Below are positions 17,129-26,198 of a stretch of 64,000 bases of DNA, in pieces (positions within the stretch are counted from its first letter, which is position 1; each line of letters starts with the position of its first letter). The notes below the pieces were generated by a model, which saw only the letters and a program-made list of their open reading frames with translations, searched no databases and had not been told where the DNA came from. Origin of the DNA: CBDBJK01 sp965206395 (GTDB lineage Bacteria > Chloroflexota > Dehalococcoidia > Lucifugimonadales > CATOSD01). The position numbers and the translations under genes are program-made. Location: assembly GCA_965206395.1 (NCBI GenBank), contig CBDBJK010000038.1, positions 496,001-560,000 of the forward strand, in the 5' to 3' direction.

Positions 17129-18196
17129 ATGGTACTTGAGTTCCAAGGTGTGACAACAAGAGAAGTCCCAGAGGTCGAAGAGGAGGTTATTCCAGCTCCC
17201 CAAATTTCGATCGTTGAGGCCGACGATAGATATGGCATGTTTGTCATAGAGCCGCTTGATCCCGGATTTGGCCTTACATTAGGCAACCCGTTGAGACGAG
17301 TGCTTTACGGCTCCCTGCAGGGTACGGCCGTTACCTGGGCAAAAATAGAAGGTGTGCTCCATGAGTACGACACGATTCCGCATGTTAAAGAGGAAGTGTC
17401 GGAATTCTTGCTTAATATCAAGGGCATAAGGCTTAGGTCTGAGGTGGATAGACAGGGCAAACTTCGGCTCGAAGTGGCCGGAGAGGGCGGGGTGTGCGCC
17501 GGAGATATAATGGCCTCCACAGATTTTGAAATCGTGAACCCTGAGTTGCATCTCGCGACGCTGGATTCCATTGATGCCAAGCTGTCTGTTGAGCTTAACG
17601 TTGAAAGAGGAAAGGGCTATGTGGTCGCAACTCGCGGTGATGGACAGCAGATAGGTGTCTTGCCTCTGGATGCCGTATTTACCCCTATCAAAAAGGTGAA
17701 CTACAACGTCGAGAAAACCAGAGTGGGACAGAGGGCTGACTTTGAGCGTCTGGTGCTCGAAGTATGGACGGACGGTTCTGTGTCGCCTGTAGAGGCAGTG
17801 CAGCAGGCTGCAAGCGCCCTGTCTAGCCAATTTTTCCTGGTGTCGCGCGTAAACATCGTGGATGAGGGCGGAGACAGGCCCGCAATCGCTCCAATAATAC
17901 CCCACGAACAATACGAGATTCCAGTAGAGAGACTTGATCTCTCCTCCCGGACATTGAACTGCCTGAAGAGGGCTGGTATCAACAAGGTCGGCGAGGTTCT
18001 CGAATTGAGCAGAGCCGAGCTACTTCGAATAAGAAATTTTGGGGAAAAATCATACAACGAGCTTTTCGGGCGGCTGCGCGAAATGAAGCTTCTGCCCGCA
18101 GAGTTGGATAAAGACGAAAATCAGAACGGTGCCGCACCTGATGAGGGCGCTGAGGAAACGGTTGTCGAGGCAGAGCCAGAGACTACCCAGGAGTAA
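17129..18196 (+). CDS. rpoA: RNA polymerase subunit alpha
   Basis: The alpha subunit dimerises to nucleate RNA polymerase and contacts promoter UP elements and activators. The N-terminal domain (FVIEPLDPGFGLTLGNPLRRVLY) covers residues ~35-240. The C-terminal helix-hairpin-helix domain (LKRAGINKVGEVLELSRAELLRIRNFGEKSYNEL) covers ~270-325. It ends in an acidic tail of about 27 residues rich in Glu. At 355 aa it is longer than the usual 310-330 because of that tail. Confidence 0.97.
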   Translation: MVLEFQGVTTREVPEVEEEVIPAPQISIVEADDRYGMFVIEPLDPGFGLTLGNPLRRVLYGSLQGTAVTWAKIEGVLHEYDTIPHVKEEVSEFLLNIKGIRLRSEVDRQGKLRLEVAGEGGVCAGDIMASTDFEIVNPELHLATLDSIDAKLSVELNVERGKGYVVATRGDGQQIGVLPLDAVFTPIKKVNYNVEKTRVGQRADFERLVLEVWTDGSVSPVEAVQQAASALSSQFFLVSRVNIVDEGGDRPAIAPIIPHEQYEIPVERLDLSSRTLNCLKRAGINKVGEVLELSRAELLRIRNFGEKSYNELFGRLREMKLLPAELDKDENQNGAAPDEGAEETVVEAEPETTQE

Positions 18197-18208
18197 GGAG
18201 CATTTGAG

Positions 18209-18562
18209 ATGAGACACCACATCTCTGGAAGAAAACTGTCTCGCCCTACGGGACATCGCATGCTGATGTTACGAGGTATGGTAACAGACCTCCTTCGCCA
18301 TGAGACCATGCGCACCACTGAGGCCAAGGCCCGCGAAGTTAAACGCATGACCGAGAAGGCTATAACCCTCTCCAAAAAGGGCACTCTCCACAGCCGACGA
18401 CAGGCGCTAGCGTTGTTGACTGACGAAAGCGTGGTTAAGAAGCTGTTTGACGAGTTGGGGCCTAGATACGAGTCCAGGCCAGGGGGATATACGAGAATGG
18501 TCAAGCTCAATCCCCGCAAGGGCGATGCAGCTGCGATGGCTATTCTCGAATTGATGCCCTGA
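18209..18562 (+). CDS. rplQ: 50S ribosomal protein L17
   Basis: L17 sits at the tunnel exit. It is 117 aa with the typical MRHHISGRKLSRPTGHRMLMLR start and the GGYTRMVKLNPRKGDAAAMAILEL C-terminus. AAGGAG precedes the ATG, 12 bp after rpoA. Confidence 0.97.
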   Translation: MRHHISGRKLSRPTGHRMLMLRGMVTDLLRHETMRTTEAKAREVKRMTEKAITLSKKGTLHSRRQALALLTDESVVKKLFDELGPRYESRPGGYTRMVKLNPRKGDAAAMAILELMP

Positions 18563-18662
18563 TTGCCTCCCTTGAAATAGTATCAGCTACTGATGCCAGG
18601 GCAAATTCGTTTTCTTGGCAAGAATGGCAACTTTTATGAAAACATGAAAAAATGGTCATGGG

Positions 18663-19400
18663 ATGCGTTTGGCCCTAATCGTCGAATACGAAGGAACGAA
18701 TTATAGAGGCTTTCAATGCCAGAGCAACGCACCCTCGATTCAGGAGGAGTTGGAAAAGGCAATAGCAAGCCTCACAAATGAAAACATTCGAGTAAAAGGA
18801 GCAGGCCGCACCGATGCCGGAGTCCACGCCGAGGGACAGGTGGTCGCCTTCGACACCCTGTCCAACCATTCGACGGACACCTTTGTTCGGGCGCTGAATT
18901 ACTACCTTCCCAACGACATAGCGATAAGGACTGCCTGTCAGGTTAGTGGGAGCTTTGACCCACGCCGAGACGCCCTGAGCCGAGCATACAGATACACAAT
19001 TCTTAATGGCCCCATAAGGTCACCTATGCTTCGGAAAACAACCTGTCTGGTGCGGCATCCACTCAACGTAGAAACTATGCAGAAGGCAGCGAAGTTTCTG
19101 GAAGGTACCCACGATTTTGCTCGATTCTCAGGGCCGTTGGACGATCGCAATGCGAGCACAGTGCGTCACATATTTGAGGCGTCTGTGTGCAAGATGGACG
19201 ATTTGGTGATCTTTGACGTTAGCGGCAGCGCGTTCTTGCCGCACCAGGTAAGGCGAATGGCTGGTTCGCTAGTTGACGTAGGACGTGATAGAATCTCGCT
19301 TGGCGAGTTTAGTATGATAATCGACGGAGTGTGCGGAAAGGCGATAGCGCACTCCCTGCCACCGCAGGGGTTGTGCCTTATAGGGGTAACCTATCGCTAG
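18663..19400 (+). CDS. truA: tRNA pseudouridine synthase A
   Basis: TruA makes pseudouridine at positions 38-40 of tRNA anticodon arms. The 245-aa protein contains the catalytic Asp in GAGRTDAGVHAEGQV near residue 50 and a closing HQVRRMAGSLVDVGR motif. It follows rplQ, a common arrangement, 100 bp downstream. Confidence 0.96.
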   Translation: MRLALIVEYEGTNYRGFQCQSNAPSIQEELEKAIASLTNENIRVKGAGRTDAGVHAEGQVVAFDTLSNHSTDTFVRALNYYLPNDIAIRTACQVSGSFDPRRDALSRAYRYTILNGPIRSPMLRKTTCLVRHPLNVETMQKAAKFLEGTHDFARFSGPLDDRNASTVRHIFEASVCKMDDLVIFDVSGSAFLPHQVRRMAGSLVDVGRDRISLGEFSMIIDGVCGKAIAHSLPPQGLCLIGVTYR

Positions 19401-19411
19401 ACCACCTCCCT

Positions 19412-19461
19412 GTGTCCTTTTGGGGAAGGACACGGAGAATTGCCCCGAAGCACAATCGGGG
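19412..19461 (+). promoter_or_regulatory. Two tandem stem-loops in the rplM leader
   Basis: The truA-rplM spacer contains GTGTCCTT/AAGGACAC (19412-19433) and then CCCCGA/TCGGGG (19443-19461), both before the rplM ribosome-binding site. Position alone suggests a leader acting on rplM-rpsI, perhaps autogenous control by L13 as known in some Firmicutes. I cannot match it to a known leader family. Confidence 0.4.
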
Positions 19462-19507
19462 GTGCAAGTCTCCCTATATCATCCCACCAGGAAAGGTAGT
19501 AATACGA

Positions 19508-19957
19508 ATGACGACGAGCGCTAAACCATACCAGACGCGGGCCTCGGAATTGAATCCGGCCTGGCACGTCATAGATGCCGAAGACAAGACACTAGGTAGA
19601 TTGTCCTCCGAGATCGCGGTGCTGCTTCAGGGTAAGCACAAGCCTATCTACGTGCCCTATTTGAACACGGGCGATTATGTCATCGTTATCAACGCCGGTA
19701 AAGTACGGGTAACAGGGAAGAAGCTCGAACAGAAGATGTACTACCGGCACAGTGGGTATCATGGAGGCCTCAAGGATGAGACTCTAACCCAAGTGCTCAA
19801 GAAAAAGCCTACCAGGGTCCTCCAGCATTCGGTGAAAGGGATGCTGCCCAAGAACGCAATGGGACGACGAATGCTGTCCAGGCTAAAGCTGTATGCGGGC
19901 GACAAGCATCCACATGAGGCTCAGGTGAAGGCAAGCCAGCAGACAGAGGAGGCCTAG
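19508..19957 (+). CDS. rplM: 50S ribosomal protein L13
   Basis: L13 is an early 50S assembly protein. ATG 19508 gives a 149-aa protein (MTTSAKPYQTRASELNPAWHVIDAEDKTLGRLSSEIA), matching the family; the longer in-frame reading would run back into truA and the stem-loops and is rejected. The GMLPKNAMGRRMLSRLKLYAGDKHPHEAQ signature is present. The stop abuts the rpsI start. Confidence 0.96.
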   Translation: MTTSAKPYQTRASELNPAWHVIDAEDKTLGRLSSEIAVLLQGKHKPIYVPYLNTGDYVIVINAGKVRVTGKKLEQKMYYRHSGYHGGLKDETLTQVLKKKPTRVLQHSVKGMLPKNAMGRRMLSRLKLYAGDKHPHEAQVKASQQTEEA

Positions 19958-20353
19958 TTGAACGAGCAACACTACTACTATGCCACTGGCAGGCGTAAGA
20001 CGGCCATTGCGCTAGTCAGGGTTTATATGGAATCCGGCCCGATTGTGATTAATGGAAAGCCTATGGAGGAGTTCTTTCCCTGGGACTCCTGGCAGAAGCT
20101 GGTCATGCAGCCCTTCCAGGTAACCGACAGCTTGGGACAGTTCAGAGTCGTTGCCAAAGTGAGCGGCGGAGGAACGGTCAGCCAGGCTGGAGCCATGAGG
20201 CATGGCATCTCCAGGGCGCTGACAGTTGCTGACCCGAATCTGAGAACGCCGCTGAAAAGAGCGGGCCTTCTCACACGAGACGCGAGGGAAAAGGAGCGCA
20301 AAAAGTATGGACTCAAACGCGCTCGCAAGGCCCAGCAGTACACAAAGCGATAA
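19958..20353 (+). CDS. rpsI: 30S ribosomal protein S9
   Basis: S9 reaches the P-site tRNA with its C-terminal tail. The 131-aa protein starts at TTG directly after the rplM stop and has YYATGRRKTAIALVRV, GGGTVSQAGAMRHGISRAL and a basic C-terminus ending in YTKR. It is the last gene of the superoperon. Confidence 0.97.
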   Translation: MNEQHYYYATGRRKTAIALVRVYMESGPIVINGKPMEEFFPWDSWQKLVMQPFQVTDSLGQFRVVAKVSGGGTVSQAGAMRHGISRALTVADPNLRTPLKRAGLLTRDAREKERKKYGLKRARKAQQYTKR

Positions 20354-20368
20354 CTAAAAGTTCCTGAT

Positions 20369-20410
20369 AACACCTCGCAGATGCTCCGATGGGAGTGTTT
20401 GTGAGGTGTT
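20369..20410 (+). terminator. Stem-loop at the end of the ribosomal superoperon
   Basis: AACACCTC (20369-20376) pairs with GAGGTGTT (20403-20410), with an inner CTCC/GGAG stem. It lies 16 bp after the rpsI stop. The following bases are only moderately T-rich, so it may be a weak intrinsic terminator or an mRNA 3'-end stabiliser. Confidence 0.6.
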
Positions 20411-20516
20411 CGTCTTGGATGCCCATTTTTGATGAGAGTCCAACGGCTTTTGTTCAATTCTGCCTCATGCGGCAGCTTTCCCAACGTCGAACCTGCCAGG
20501 GCTGAATCGTAAAATC

Positions 20517-21260
20517 ATGACGACCTCAAAACCCAAATCTCGAAAAGACCGTGACTCTGAACAACGGCTCTCGATGGTGGCCGAGAACTATCTGCTGTCG
20601 ATATTTCGGCTTGAGGAGCAGGGTGTCAGGGTGACCTCTACGCAACTGGCAGAGCATCTCAAGACGTTGCCGATAGGCGAAGGGGTAGGCACTTCATTGC
20701 CATCTATCGTTGGCATGGTGCGCCGTATGGTGAAAGAGGGACTTGCGGAGATCATGCCGAACAAGGACGTCGCGCTGACGAACGAGGGCCGCAAATCAGC
20801 CGAAAGCATCGTGCGACGGCATCGGCTGGCGGAGCGCATGGTCGTGGACCTGCTTGGCCTGGAGTTGCACAAATCCCACGTCGAGGCGCACCGCCTTGAA
20901 CATGCCATTTCCCCCGAATTGGAAGAGAAGATAGTTGCTCAACTCGGAGGCCCCACCACTTGCCCCTTTGGTCATCCTATACCGGGCAGTGGCTATGTTC
21001 CCCACAAGGGGTCTACGACTCTGGATAAGGCGAAACCTGGGCAAAATCTGGTGATAGACCGTATACCGGAAGACGACCAGTCTCTGCTTGAATACTTCGT
21101 TGAAAATAGGCTTGTGCCCGGACGAAGTGTTGTGGTCAAAGATGCGGCGACATCGAGGGGCGTCATCACTCTGGTTTGCGATGGTAACGAGTTGGTGTTT
21201 AGCTACGAAGTCGCTTCATTAATAAAGGCATATCCTGACACCGAAGCAACCCGAGCCTAG
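20517..21260 (+). CDS. DtxR/MntR-family metal-dependent repressor
   Basis: This family represses iron- or manganese-uptake genes when metal is bound. The 247-aa protein has an N-terminal winged helix (residues ~15-85, AENYLLSIFRLEEQGVRVTSTQLAEHL), the metal-binding/dimerisation domain (RRHRLAERMVVDLLGLE, then EAHRLEHAISPELEEKI and CPFGHPIP), and a C-terminal SH3-like FeoA domain (from about residue 170). An insertion with GEGVGTSLPSI in the recognition region is slightly unusual. It converges on the complex III operon. Which metal it senses cannot be read from the sequence. Confidence 0.9.
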   Translation: MTTSKPKSRKDRDSEQRLSMVAENYLLSIFRLEEQGVRVTSTQLAEHLKTLPIGEGVGTSLPSIVGMVRRMVKEGLAEIMPNKDVALTNEGRKSAESIVRRHRLAERMVVDLLGLELHKSHVEAHRLEHAISPELEEKIVAQLGGPTTCPFGHPIPGSGYVPHKGSTTLDKAKPGQNLVIDRIPEDDQSLLEYFVENRLVPGRSVVVKDAATSRGVITLVCDGNELVFSYEVASLIKAYPDTEATRA

Positions 21261-21331
21261 AAGGACTTACAGCTTGATGAAGGCGTGGAAATTGCTTAGA
21301 AGCGATCCCCTGCGTGTGTGGCCCTGGCCTC

Positions 21332-22009
21332 TTAACGACCTATCCTACCTCTCAGGTACTGAACCAGCCACCAGCGTTCATCTTCATTAAGCAAACGCAT
21401 GAATTCCGGCATTGGAGACGGTGACTCCCGACCCAGTAGTGTGGTCGTAAGGCCCTGCCTGCCACCTTTTGAGATGAACCCGAACAGGTCTCCATCGGTC
21501 GAGCCTTTTGTTAACGGGAGGGTGAGGTTTGCGGGAACAGGCCCACTATCTATGAATGGGAGGATTGGGCCATCGCCTGTAAGTGCTGGCCCGTGACACA
21601 CGGAGCAATTGATATCGTACAGGTTTTGCGCTCGCGCCTGGTCGTATGATTGTGCTGCCCTGTCTGGAATCGTCAGGGCGCTGTACTCGTCTGTAGTCGT
21701 GTAACGAACCTCCTTGCCTGTCACGGGAACCGAGTCCAAGGGCGGCAACAGTCTTGGCCCCTCTTGAACCCTGAACGAGGGCTGGTAGTGCATTTCGGTG
21801 AAGACTTGCACCGCGTTTGATCCTGTCTCAGGAAAAGCAGGCAACGTGAAGTCTATAGAGTCTCCAATGGTGGTTTCGCCGGTGTTATTGTTGTAACAGC
21901 CGACGGCCGCAAGAGCGAGCAACGCGAAACCAAGTGCAGCCCATAGCCTGAATCGAATCGGCGACAGCCTGCAAGTCAATCTTGAAAAGCGAAAATAGGA
22001 CACCGCCAT
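21332..22009 (-). CDS. Monoheme cytochrome c lipoprotein, ActE-like subunit of alternative complex III
   Basis: The 225-aa protein has an N-terminal hydrophobic segment with a lipobox-like LAAVGC, so it is probably a membrane-anchored lipoprotein on the outer face. One heme-binding motif, CSVCH, lies near residue 135, and a Met ligand is plausible in the C-terminal PMPEFMRLLNEDERWWLVQYL stretch. As the last gene of the locus, 4 bp after actD, it fits ActE, which passes electrons from the quinol-oxidising complex to a terminal oxidase or soluble carrier. Confidence 0.85.
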   Translation of the reverse strand: MAVSYFRFSRLTCRLSPIRFRLWAALGFALLALAAVGCYNNNTGETTIGDSIDFTLPAFPETGSNAVQVFTEMHYQPSFRVQEGPRLLPPLDSVPVTGKEVRYTTTDEYSALTIPDRAAQSYDQARAQNLYDINCSVCHGPALTGDGPILPFIDSGPVPANLTLPLTKGSTDGDLFGFISKGGRQGLTTTLLGRESPSPMPEFMRLLNEDERWWLVQYLRGRIGR

Positions 22010-22013
22010 TGCG

Positions 22014-22532
22014 CTAGTTGCTCTCCCAGCCGCGTTTGATCTCTTCGGCCCCGGCCTGCCTCAACACATCTTCCGCCTTGCTTATTTTATCCTCACTAGT
22101 GGTTACGGTGACGCCGATGTAACCCTCGGTTATTCTGGTATCATAGGCCCCCATGAATATGCGCGGCAGCCTGGACTCGAATATGATGCCAACCACGGTA
22201 AACAGGATAGCCCCAAGCATCGTGCCCTCGTACATGATAATCGCCATTGGCGGGATGCCCAGAATTGGCTTGCCGCCGGTAACCAGAGGAAAGGCTATCT
22301 GAGTGCCCGTCGTCAGAATAAGGCCAATGATGAAGCCACAGGCAGCCCCTATAAGCGGCCACCTGTACAGCTTGTGAACGGGTTCTGCCTCACCGAAGGT
22401 GCCGTCAGGATACGGGGTTCCCGTCAGCACCTCATACTCGTTGGTGCCGTACCCTTCGCCATTCAACGCGTCCATCGCGTCGGCCACTACATCTTCATCT
22501 GTGAATAGCCCTATTACGCTACGCAATGCCAT
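22014..22532 (-). CDS. actD: ActD (DUF3341) subunit of alternative complex III
   Basis: ActD is a membrane subunit of unknown precise role found only with this complex. The 172-aa protein starts with a ferredoxin-like GLFTDEDVVADAMDALNGEGY segment and has two membrane helices (about residues 58-80 and 100-122). This is the DUF3341 layout. It lies 9 bp after the NrfD-like gene and 4 bp before the cytochrome gene. Confidence 0.88.
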   Translation of the reverse strand: MALRSVIGLFTDEDVVADAMDALNGEGYGTNEYEVLTGTPYPDGTFGEAEPVHKLYRWPLIGAACGFIIGLILTTGTQIAFPLVTGGKPILGIPPMAIIMYEGTMLGAILFTVVGIIFESRLPRIFMGAYDTRITEGYIGVTVTTSEDKISKAEDVLRQAGAEEIKRGWESN

Positions 22533-22541
22533 GTCAGAGCC

Positions 22542-23921
22542 TCACTCTCGCATGCTCGCAGGAACAGTCAGCCTGCCGATTTTAACCTCGTCCCTGAAAA
22601 CCATGCCTTCCTTAATGTCAAAGAGAGGGATGAGCGGGAAAAACTTCGAAAACATTAACAGACCCAGACCCACCCATGCGAAGGTTGCCGCAACCATCAG
22701 AATTTCGATGATGCTGGGAGTGTAGTTGCCCCAGTTGAACTCCAGGGGCGTTTTTCGCATCAAGCTAGGTACGAATATCAGAAAACGTTCGAGCCACATG
22801 CCTATGTTGACCAGGACAGTCGTAATGAACATCATCATTGGACTTCTACGTACTGCCTTGAACATCCACAAAGGCACTGGTATGAAGTACGCAGTCAACA
22901 GGAACGTTATGAATAAGAAGACATAGGGAGTCTGGAACACCTGAAGCTCTCGCAGTGCAAGCTCAGGCCCCTCAAGAGTATAAAGCGCAAATATCCACTC
23001 AAGTGCGAAGAAGAAGAACCAGGTGGTGGCGACGATTATCAAGAGCCTGCCAATGGCGTCGAAATGGTCAGGCCGAAGATAATTGTCCAGCTTCCACAGC
23101 CAAAGTATTAGGGCCATGAGCATAGCGACCGCGGAGACACCGGAGTGTATCGCGCCGATGATGAAATAAGGGGCGAATATCGTCGAGTGCCAGCCTTCGA
23201 CGCCTATCTGAATGGCAAAGTCCCAAGAGACGATGCTATGCACTGACACGAACACGGGCAACACCAGGGCAGACAGCAGGATGCCGGCTACGGCTTGCAG
23301 CTTCCACTGCCTGGGCGTGCCGCGCCATCCCATACTCAGGTGACTATAAATCATGCGCACCCATTTGTTTTTGGCTCTATCGCGTATGACCGCAAGGTCG
23401 GGGATTAGCGCTATGAACACGAATAGAGAGCTTGCGGTAAGGTATGTCATGACTGCGCTGGGGTCCCAGATGAACGGAGAGCGTATGTTTATCCAAACCC
23501 CTCTGGCGAAGTCATAAGGGAACACCCACAATGCCGCGCGCCAGGGCCTGCCAACGTGGACAAGCGGGGCCGCCATCAGAGCCGCCATCAGGGAGAAGAC
23601 CGTCATTACCTCGGCGGCGCGCGTTATTGGACGGCGCCATTCCGCCTGCGTCAGTCGCAGTATGGCTGAGATCATGATTCCAGCATGGCTTATGCCAATC
23701 CAGAACACGAAGTTGGTCATGAAGAAGCCCCACATGACGGGGCGGTTCAACCCGGTGACTCCGACTCCTTTGTTCAGCATGTATCCGAATGCGCCAGCGC
23801 CCGTCAGGAACACCAACGTTAGGAAAATAACTGCGCCCAGCCACCACGAAGGAGTCCCAAGGACTCCGGCAAGAAGGTCGCGGTTAATCTCTTTTTGAGT
23901 TAGTTGAACGTGTTCCTGCAT
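22542..23921 (-). CDS. NrfD/PsrC-family quinol-binding membrane subunit (second copy, ActF/ActC-like)
   Basis: NrfD-type proteins carry the quinol site of alternative complex III and polysulfide reductases. The 459-aa protein has about ten hydrophobic helices. The motifs FWIGISHAGIMISAILRLTQAEWRRPITRAAE and HVGRPWRAALW are typical of ActC/ActF. It is the second of two paralogues in the operon; which one corresponds to ActC and which to ActF cannot be settled without alignment. Confidence 0.88.
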   Translation of the reverse strand: MQEHVQLTQKEINRDLLAGVLGTPSWWLGAVIFLTLVFLTGAGAFGYMLNKGVGVTGLNRPVMWGFFMTNFVFWIGISHAGIMISAILRLTQAEWRRPITRAAEVMTVFSLMAALMAAPLVHVGRPWRAALWVFPYDFARGVWINIRSPFIWDPSAVMTYLTASSLFVFIALIPDLAVIRDRAKNKWVRMIYSHLSMGWRGTPRQWKLQAVAGILLSALVLPVFVSVHSIVSWDFAIQIGVEGWHSTIFAPYFIIGAIHSGVSAVAMLMALILWLWKLDNYLRPDHFDAIGRLLIIVATTWFFFFALEWIFALYTLEGPELALRELQVFQTPYVFLFITFLLTAYFIPVPLWMFKAVRRSPMMMFITTVLVNIGMWLERFLIFVPSLMRKTPLEFNWGNYTPSIIEILMVAATFAWVGLGLLMFSKFFPLIPLFDIKEGMVFRDEVKIGRLTVPASMRE

Positions 23922-23953
23922 ATCGGCTTTCCTACTCTATGGTAACGACTAAA

Positions 23954-25378
23954 TCAGTCCCGCTTGCCCAGAATCTGCACTTCAGTGCGATGGAAGGGCT
24001 TATGGACTCGGTAGAGCAGTATCTCTCTCTGCTCCCAGATATTGATGACAGGGATAACCCTGGTTGCTAACAGATAGACGAGTATCGAGCCAGAGATAGC
24101 TCCAACAATGATGAATATATCGGCGACATCCGGCATGATGGCTGGCATGACGGTGACTTCATCAAGGGACATAGCGTGCTTGTCAACATCGGGATCACCA
24201 ATGCCCGGCACCGAGTACGCGGACACGTACAGCCTTATGCGGTCGAAGAAGGTGCCGACGAGTACACTGACGGCGATTATGGTCGGCCCCCATATGCTCT
24301 TGCGGAGCGGGTTCCACATCATCGTGAACATTGGAGTTATGAAATTGAGGATAAAGGCCGCCATAAAAGCGGGCTGGTACGGCCCCATCATAATGAGCCG
24401 AAGTACCGCCTGCTCGCTGGGCTTCTTGCCGTACCACAGGACGATGAAACTGGAGAACCAGAACCAGAACCACAGCAACGACAGCGCGAACATGAGCTTT
24501 CCAAGCCCCCAGAACTGGTCGAGGGTGATGTAGTCTTTGTATCCGCCAAACTGACGCAGAAAGAACATAGTCAACAGCACAGTCGCGGTTGCGGCCTGGA
24601 GCGCGTTGGCCATGTGGGTCGCGGGAAAGAGAGCGTCGATCCATCCTGGAACGAGGGCCATGGCGAAGTCAACGCTTATCAGGAAATGGACGAAGACCAG
24701 CATCATAAAGTAGAAAGCGCCTAGTATTCCCATCCGGTGGTAAAGCATATTCCACTGTTCGGACGTGCCTATCCAGCGACCTGAGAGTCGTGAAGCAAAT
24801 CGTTGTCGCCAACCGGTGGAATGGTCCCTGATAAGGGCCAGGTCTGGCAATGCAGACACCCAGAGCAGCATCAAACCAACGCCTACCAGCGCGACGATCC
24901 CGAGAGTCGCCCAGATATGCGGAGAATAAATTGGCACGCCCTTAACGTCGCCGAAGAACCACAGCGTGCGCCGCCCGTCTTCCAGGCTTGGAAGCACCCA
25001 GAGCAGAGGGATGAACAGGATGAGATTGAAGAGGCCTACGATAGTCCAAAGCTCGGCGGCGCGGGAAAGGGGGCGACGCCATTGGGCCTTGGCAATCCTG
25101 GGGGCGATGGCCGCCAGCGGTGCTGCCTGCGCCGTCGTAAGAATGACCGCAAATATCGCGGCGTAGTAGCCCCATACAGCCCTGTCGCTCACGCCATCTG
25201 AGAGGCGCATAACGAAGCCGATGATTCCAAGGACAAATAGAACCCCGAATACCGCGACTGCCCGCCAGAATATACCGCCGGTCTTTTCGTGCTTTTCCAG
25301 CAGGTCTCTAGTCACTCCTGCCGGGGTGGCGAGAGCGGCGTGACCATTCTGAGAGCCATTACCGTTGACGCTAGCCAT
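23954..25378 (-). CDS. NrfD/PsrC-family quinol-binding membrane subunit (first copy, ActC-like)
   Basis: The 474-aa protein has about ten membrane helices, with the family stretch AKWRRPLSRAAELWTIVGLF-like near residue 100. It overlaps the Fe-S protein gene by 8 bp, so the two are translationally coupled, and it is directly downstream of the split ActB as ActC is in other loci. It should bind menaquinol or ubiquinol and pass electrons to the Fe-S subunit. Confidence 0.88.
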   Translation of the reverse strand: MASVNGNGSQNGHAALATPAGVTRDLLEKHEKTGGIFWRAVAVFGVLFVLGIIGFVMRLSDGVSDRAVWGYYAAIFAVILTTAQAAPLAAIAPRIAKAQWRRPLSRAAELWTIVGLFNLILFIPLLWVLPSLEDGRRTLWFFGDVKGVPIYSPHIWATLGIVALVGVGLMLLWVSALPDLALIRDHSTGWRQRFASRLSGRWIGTSEQWNMLYHRMGILGAFYFMMLVFVHFLISVDFAMALVPGWIDALFPATHMANALQAATATVLLTMFFLRQFGGYKDYITLDQFWGLGKLMFALSLLWFWFWFSSFIVLWYGKKPSEQAVLRLIMMGPYQPAFMAAFILNFITPMFTMMWNPLRKSIWGPTIIAVSVLVGTFFDRIRLYVSAYSVPGIGDPDVDKHAMSLDEVTVMPAIMPDVADIFIIVGAISGSILVYLLATRVIPVINIWEQREILLYRVHKPFHRTEVQILGKRD

Positions 25379-26108
25379 GAACGACTTCCTTGGCGTTCTT
25401 GTCTACCTTTTTCAGGTAGACGACGCTGGGGTTCGTGCCAAGGCTCTCTAGCATGTGGTAGCCCCGGCCTTCCTCTTGCATCTCTTTCTCTCGCATCTTG
25501 GAAACCTTGCTGTCGCGGTCGTTGTAATCACCGAACACCAGCGCCTCGGTGGGGCAGGCGTTTACGCAGGCAGGGTTGAGAGCGCGGTCGCCGTCTGCAA
25601 CTTCCACGCCGTCTCGCCGTGCCTCTCGAGTAGTGCGGCGAATTCGCTGCACGCAGAAGGTGCACTTCTCCATGATGCCTCTGCTTCGAACTGTGACATC
25701 CGAGTTGAGCTGATTCTTCAGACTCTCCGGCCACGAAGGTTCCCAGAAGTTGAAGAACCGGACGTGATACGGACAGTTATTGGAGCAAAACCGTGTGCCG
25801 ATGCAGCGGTTGTATATCTGGACGTTCAGACCTTCACTGTTGTGGTACGTGGCGAATACAGGGCATACCGGCTCACAGGGCGCGTCTTCGCATTGCTGGC
25901 AAAGAATAGGAATGAACCTGGCTTTCACGTCTGGGAATTCGCCTTCCCAGTAACGCTCGACACGAATCCACTCGATTGCGCGCCTCTGATTGAAATGCTC
26001 TTCTTCGTTGATGGGGATATTGTTTTCTGACTGACATGCGACGACGCACGCCTGACAGCCCGTGCACTTATCGACGTCGATTACCATTCCCCAGCTTTCG
26101 TTTGCCAT
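25371..26108 (-). CDS. 4Fe-4S ferredoxin-type subunit (ActB iron-sulfur domain as a separate gene)
   Basis: The 245-aa protein contains four cysteine clusters of the NrfC/PsrB type: CTGCQACVVAC, CQQCEDAPCEPVCP, CIGTRFCSNNCPYHVRFFN plus CTFCVQRIRR, and CVNACPTEAL. It would relay electrons between the NrfD-like and heme subunits. In described complexes this domain is fused to the MopB-like domain as one ActB; here there is an independent gene with its own start, 90 bp downstream of the MopB gene. Confidence 0.92.
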   Translation of the reverse strand: MANESWGMVIDVDKCTGCQACVVACQSENNIPINEEEHFNQRRAIEWIRVERYWEGEFPDVKARFIPILCQQCEDAPCEPVCPVFATYHNSEGLNVQIYNRCIGTRFCSNNCPYHVRFFNFWEPSWPESLKNQLNSDVTVRSRGIMEKCTFCVQRIRRTTREARRDGVEVADGDRALNPACVNACPTEALVFGDYNDRDSKVSKMREKEMQEEGRGYHMLESLGTNPSVVYLKKVDKNAKEVVHG

Positions 26109-26165
26109 ATGTATCCCTCTGAAACTACAGGTTGCTTACCCTCGTTTAGGGGTTTGCGTTCTTTG

Positions 26166-26181
26166 TCCTTCCGAGGAAGGA
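26166..26181. repeat. Palindrome TCCTTCCGAGGAAGGA in the ActB gap
   Basis: This perfect palindrome lies in the 90-bp gap between the two actB genes. The CCTTCCGAGGAAGG core recurs at 35841-35854 and 41334-41347, and with one change at 34089-34106. It may be a mobile short palindrome or a transcript-processing site. Confidence 0.7.
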
Positions 26182-26198
26182 TGAGCGGCAACCCTTAA

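Noticed and set aside
25455..26030. A 191-codon open frame antisense to the Fe-S subunit gene
   Set aside because: It lies fully opposite a protein with complete 4Fe-4S motifs, has no family features, and the antisense of Cys-rich genes often stays open.
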